Shown here: piece by piece, positions 6,577-8,197 of the stretch
How positions within the stretch are numbered: the stretch's first letter is position 1
Layout of the letters: each line of letters starts with the position of its first letter
From: Collinsella sp.
Lineage (GTDB): Bacteria > Actinomycetota > Coriobacteriia > Coriobacteriales > Coriobacteriaceae
Length of the DNA: 8,197 nt
Direction of reading: 5' to 3'
NCBI GenBank assembly: GCA_019413955.1
Contig: DXMX01000038.1
Coordinates: 8,922 to 17,118 of the forward strand
The notes under the pieces: model-generated
The model's input: the letters and a program-made list of their open reading frames with translations, nothing else
Database searches by the model: none
Told to the model about the DNA's origin: nothing
Position numbers and translations under genes: made by a program

Positions 6577-6602
6577 CGGCGGTTTTTGAAGGGAGTTGGA
6601 AA

Positions 6603-7538
6603 ATGACCGCAATCAAGCAGGCGAGCGTCATGAGCGGGGAGCACCTCCAAAACCTCAAGCGGTATTTCGATTGGGACAGGGAGAAAGTCCTGGACCACGA
6701 TACCCAGCACATCATCGATGAGGATCGATGGTTCGAGGAAATGGACGCCACCCGGGAGGCGGCCGGGCACAACCGGCCCGGGAAGCAGGGCGCAAGGTGC
6801 ACGTACATGCAGCATCAGGTGATCGGCTTCAACCCGGACGAGTGCTCCTGCAACGGCGGGCCGATGACGCCCTCGCGTTGCATGGAGTACGCGAGGGACT
6901 ACATCGCCAAGCGCTATCCCAACCAGGAGATCGTGATTGTGCTGCATGAGGAGAGGTGCAGGTCGGATGGATCGGCCCGATTCGCCGCTCACCTCGCCAT
7001 CAATAGGACGGACCTCGAGACTGGGCGGCGTCTGAACGACGGGCCGGCGAGGGCGGCGGCGAAATCCCGCGTGAGAACGGTGAAGGAGCTCGATACGAAG
7101 TACGGCCTGAGCCAGCTCGAAAGGGGCCTCTCGAACTCGAAGGTGCACGCGCGCCAGCCCGGTCGCGAGGAGCGCGAGATGGCAAAGAAGGGGAGATCCG
7201 ACAAATCCGAGAACGCAAGGGTCCGAGCGATTGTCGCCCAGAGGGCAGAGGAGGTCGGGAGGCTCAAGAGCTGTCCCGACCGCTTCGGAGAGTTTGCAAG
7301 GCGGTTGGAATCGGATGGGATCAAGATCGCCCGATCCAAGCGGGGGGCGCTGCAATACCGCTATCACTCGGAGTCCCTCGGCAAGACGAGGAAGATCAAC
7401 GGCGCGAGGCTCGGCTACGCCGTCAACCGCTCGACCGGGCGGATTATGAGGTTCACGGCAAGGGGAATCGACCTTGCCATACGGGCCGCGTGGGAGCTGG
7501 CTCGCGAGGGTGTGGATGACGAAAGAGGCCGGGACTGA
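6603..7538 (+). CDS. Relaxase (MobP-like mobilization nuclease), short form
   Basis: This 311-aa protein should nick the origin of transfer and carry the strand to the recipient. ATG 6603 has AAGGGAG 7 bases upstream; the open frame to its left lies inside the coupling protein gene and is not used. SGEHLQNLKRYFDWD near the N-terminus holds Y21, a candidate nucleophile. YMQHQVIGFNPDE (H71) matches the relaxase motif before the metal site. EIVIVLHEERCR (H115) and ARFAAHLAINRTD (H130, N134) take the place of the three-histidine motif, with the middle histidine position occupied by alanine. The C-terminal half is basic and probably binds DNA (RAIVAQRAEEVGRL, RRLESDGIKIARSK). I recall closely similar proteins in Eggerthella-type mobile elements. 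No helicase or primase domain is attached. It is the last gene before the putative oriT. Confidence 0.85.
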   Translation: MTAIKQASVMSGEHLQNLKRYFDWDREKVLDHDTQHIIDEDRWFEEMDATREAAGHNRPGKQGARCTYMQHQVIGFNPDECSCNGGPMTPSRCMEYARDYIAKRYPNQEIVIVLHEERCRSDGSARFAAHLAINRTDLETGRRLNDGPARAAAKSRVRTVKELDTKYGLSQLERGLSNSKVHARQPGREEREMAKKGRSDKSENARVRAIVAQRAEEVGRLKSCPDRFGEFARRLESDGIKIARSKRGALQYRYHSESLGKTRKINGARLGYAVNRSTGRIMRFTARGIDLAIRAAWELAREGVDDERGRD

Positions 7539-7554
7539 CTTTCATATCTGAGGT

Positions 7555-7585
7555 CCGTGCAACAGCCGGTAAGCCTGTTGCACGG
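7555..7585. repeat. 11-bp inverted repeat just after the relaxase gene
   Basis: CCGTGCAACAG (7555-7565) and CTGTTGCACGG (7575-7585) are perfect reverse complements around a 9-base loop. No T run follows. The right arm shares GTTGCACGG with the loop region of the hairpin at 7635-7669. GTGCAA or its complement occurs four times in 150 bases (7557, 7578, 7648, 7703). Such repeats fit binding sites for the relaxase or MobC; a role as a weak terminator of the mob operon is the alternative. Confidence 0.7.
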
Positions 7586-7619
7586 TTCTGCGGGAGCGAC
7601 TTTGGAGCGGTTCGCACAT

Positions 7620-7680
7620 CCCGGCTTCGGCCGGGCAAGATATTCCGTTGCACGGAATACATATCTTGCATGCCCCGAGA
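7620..7680 (+). other. oriT: Putative origin of transfer (oriT) with nick site
   Basis: A CCCGGC-TTCG-GCCGGG hairpin (7620-7635) is followed by a second hairpin: TATTCCG (7641-7647) and CGGAATA (7653-7659) pair around TTGCA, and the outer GCAAGA and TCTTGC can also pair. Nine bases after the inner dyad stands ATCTTG followed by C (7663-7669 with the preceding T), close to the MOBP nick consensus ATCCTG-C of the RP4 type, in which a dyad precedes nic by about eight bases. The position directly behind the relaxase gene fits. If the nick is between 7668 and 7669 on the plus strand, transfer runs rightward and the mob genes enter the recipient last, as in other systems. The nick position is inference. 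Confidence 0.55.
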
Positions 7681-7702
7681 AGCGTAGGCCGAATCGACCG
7701 GA

Positions 7703-7817
7703 GTGCAACGGGACAGGTGAGCGGAGGCGCAGTGATGGCGACCCAGGGGAGCCATCGAACGGAGCCGGAGCGAGAGCCGGCGGGGCGATCGCGAGTTGAA
7801 GCCGAGTGATTGTCCCG
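7703..7817. other. GC-rich structured non-coding stretch framed by a 7-bp dyad
   Basis: CGGGACA (7709-7715) and TGTCCCG (7811-7817) are complementary and enclose a GC-rich segment with inner dyads such as GATGGC (7734-7739) with GCCATC (7751-7756), and two copies of GAGCCGG. The frame open at 7557-7799 is arginine/glycine-rich without a ribosome binding site or domain and crosses the oriT hairpins, so I do not call a gene. The stretch may be part of the extended transfer origin or encode a structured RNA. Confidence 0.4.
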
Positions 7818-7844
7818 CCGTTCACGGCCCGCCGGCGGCGGCCC

Positions 7845-7908
7845 GGGGTTCCAAGGGGACTCGTCCCTTTGGCGCGAAGGGGTCCGGGGATGGCGCGAGA
7901 CATCCCCG
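7845..7908. repeat. Two tandem hairpin units with a shared flank
   Basis: Unit one is GGGGTTCC leading into the hairpin 7851-7872 (CCAAGGGGAC against GTCCCTTTGG, one G-T pair). Unit two is GGGGTCC leading into the hairpin 7885-7908 (CGGGGATG against CATCCCCG, 8-base loop). GGCGCGA occurs in both at 7871 and 7892, 21 bases apart. The arrangement looks like a duplicated structural unit. It lies 26 bases before the IS21 end and may belong to the transfer origin or to the leader of a gene displaced by the IS. Confidence 0.5.
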
Positions 7909-7933
7909 TGAAACGCCGCGACGGGCACGCCCC

Positions 7934-8197
7934 TGTTAGCGTCAATCTAATTTTCACCAGTTTCACTAATCAAACGCGCCGTTCGCGCAAAGGCGGCTTC
8001 ACCGCTTGCGCTAACGTATTTTCACCGATTCCGGTCACGCCTTGACGGGTCCGTCCCTCGGCAGGTCCTTCAGCCTGTAGGACCTGCCGGCTATCTTGAC
8101 CAGGTGGCAGTGGTGGCAGTGGTGGCACACCCTGTCCGCGATCGCGCTCGCCGCCACGTCGTCCCCGAACACCCTGCCCCAGCCGCCGATCCCCACG
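7934..8197 (-). mobile_element. IS21-family insertion sequence, one end (truncated by the window)
   Basis: The element begins at TG in TGTTAGCGTC (7934), a typical IS21-family end. The subterminal region repeats ATTTTCACC at 7950-7958 and 8018-8026, with a third TTCACC at 7998-8003, as expected for the multiple transposase-binding repeats of this family. TTAGCG (7936-7941) is mirrored by CGCTAA (8009-8014). The IstB coding end follows on the minus strand, so this is the istB-side terminus and istA lies beyond the window. The target duplication cannot be checked because the other end is not visible. Confidence 0.8.
8035..8197 (-). CDS. istB: IstB-like ATP-binding transposition helper, C-terminus (partial)
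   Basis: The 53 visible residues begin VGIGGWGRVFGDDVAASAIADR and end with a TGA at 8035-8037. They match the C-terminal part of IstB: WGxVFGD, an AIADRVCHHCH helix, then a short strand VKIAGRSYRLKD. IstB is the AAA+ ATPase that works with the IstA transposase in target choice. The Walker motifs lie outside the window. A 9-base tandem repeat (units at 8103 and 8112, partial third) yields CHHCHHCH, one CHH more than I would expect from the family, and may be a slippage duplication. The remaining sequence looks intact. Confidence 0.85.
   Translation of the reverse strand, partial: VGIGGWGRVFGDDVAASAIADRVCHHCHHCHLVKIAGRSYRLKDLPRDGPVKA

Noticed and set aside
6264..6602. Extended N-terminus of the relaxase inside the coupling protein gene
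   Set aside because: The ATG at 6603 has a good ribosome binding site, and the upstream peptide is low-complexity glycine/arginine sequence.
6258..7367. Minus-strand open frame of 369 codons opposite the coupling protein and relaxase
   Set aside because: Long opposite frames are common in GC-rich genes; this one is rich in proline, arginine and leucine, has no domain, and spans two genes whose plus-strand products are clear.
7557..7799. Plus-strand open frame of 80 codons behind the relaxase
   Set aside because: It runs through three hairpins of the putative oriT, lacks a ribosome binding site and has an arginine/glycine-biased composition.
7806..8045. Plus-strand open frame of 79 codons across the IS21 end
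   Set aside because: It crosses the IS junction at 7934 and runs opposite the istB end, so the chimeric frame is fortuitous. Whether its first part was once a gene start cannot be told.
1..8197. CRISPR array
   Set aside because: No regularly spaced repeats of 24-40 bases with unique spacers were seen; the repeats present are dyads and short direct repeats.

Overview
The window is most likely the left part of an integrative mobilizable (or conjugative) element in a high-GC, Coriobacteria-like genome, probably of the Eggerthellaceae. That assignment rests on the GC-rich mobilization genes, on a relaxase and MobC of a style I associate with Eggerthella-type elements, and on a tRNA remnant with an encoded CCA end. 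It comes from recall of these families, not from a search.

Bases 1-276 look like the chromosomal flank: the last 21 codons of an unidentified gene, a short spacer, and a leftward rho-independent terminator. Bases 277-321 are the 3' part of a tRNA-Thr(CGU) gene on the minus strand. Similarity stops at the anticodon loop, so this is an attachment-site remnant and not a working tRNA. The element begins there. Two dyads follow (an 11-bp and a perfect 25-bp inverted repeat), then a complete tyrosine recombinase gene (549-1826). A bidirectional terminator separates it from a convergent minus-strand gene (1863-2627) of unknown function with a possible ribbon-helix-helix N-terminus. An AT-rich, repeat-bearing control region (2641-2760) lies between that gene and a rightward operon.

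The rightward operon starts with an 84-aa excisionase/AlpA-type helix-turn-helix protein, which overlaps a stand-alone DnaB-type RecA-fold helicase/ATPase, which is followed at once by a 91-aa protein of unknown function. After a strong GC hairpin comes the mobilization module: a MobC-family accessory protein, a VirD4/TraG-type coupling protein and a short relaxase. Past the relaxase, from 7539 to 7933, there is no convincing gene. The stretch is dense with dyads, including a hairpin followed by a MOBP-like nick sequence, and I read it as the origin of transfer. From 7934 to the end is one end of an IS21-family insertion sequence, with its terminal repeats and the C-terminus of IstB on the minus strand.

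Together these parts suggest site-specific integration and excision at tRNA-Thr (integrase and HTH protein), a replication-like helicase, and DNA processing and delivery (MobC, relaxase, coupling protein acting at the putative oriT). No mating-channel genes are visible. The element either borrows a helper's type IV secretion channel or encodes one beyond the IS21 insertion. The integrase/control part is visibly richer in A+T than the mobilization part, which suggests a mosaic origin.
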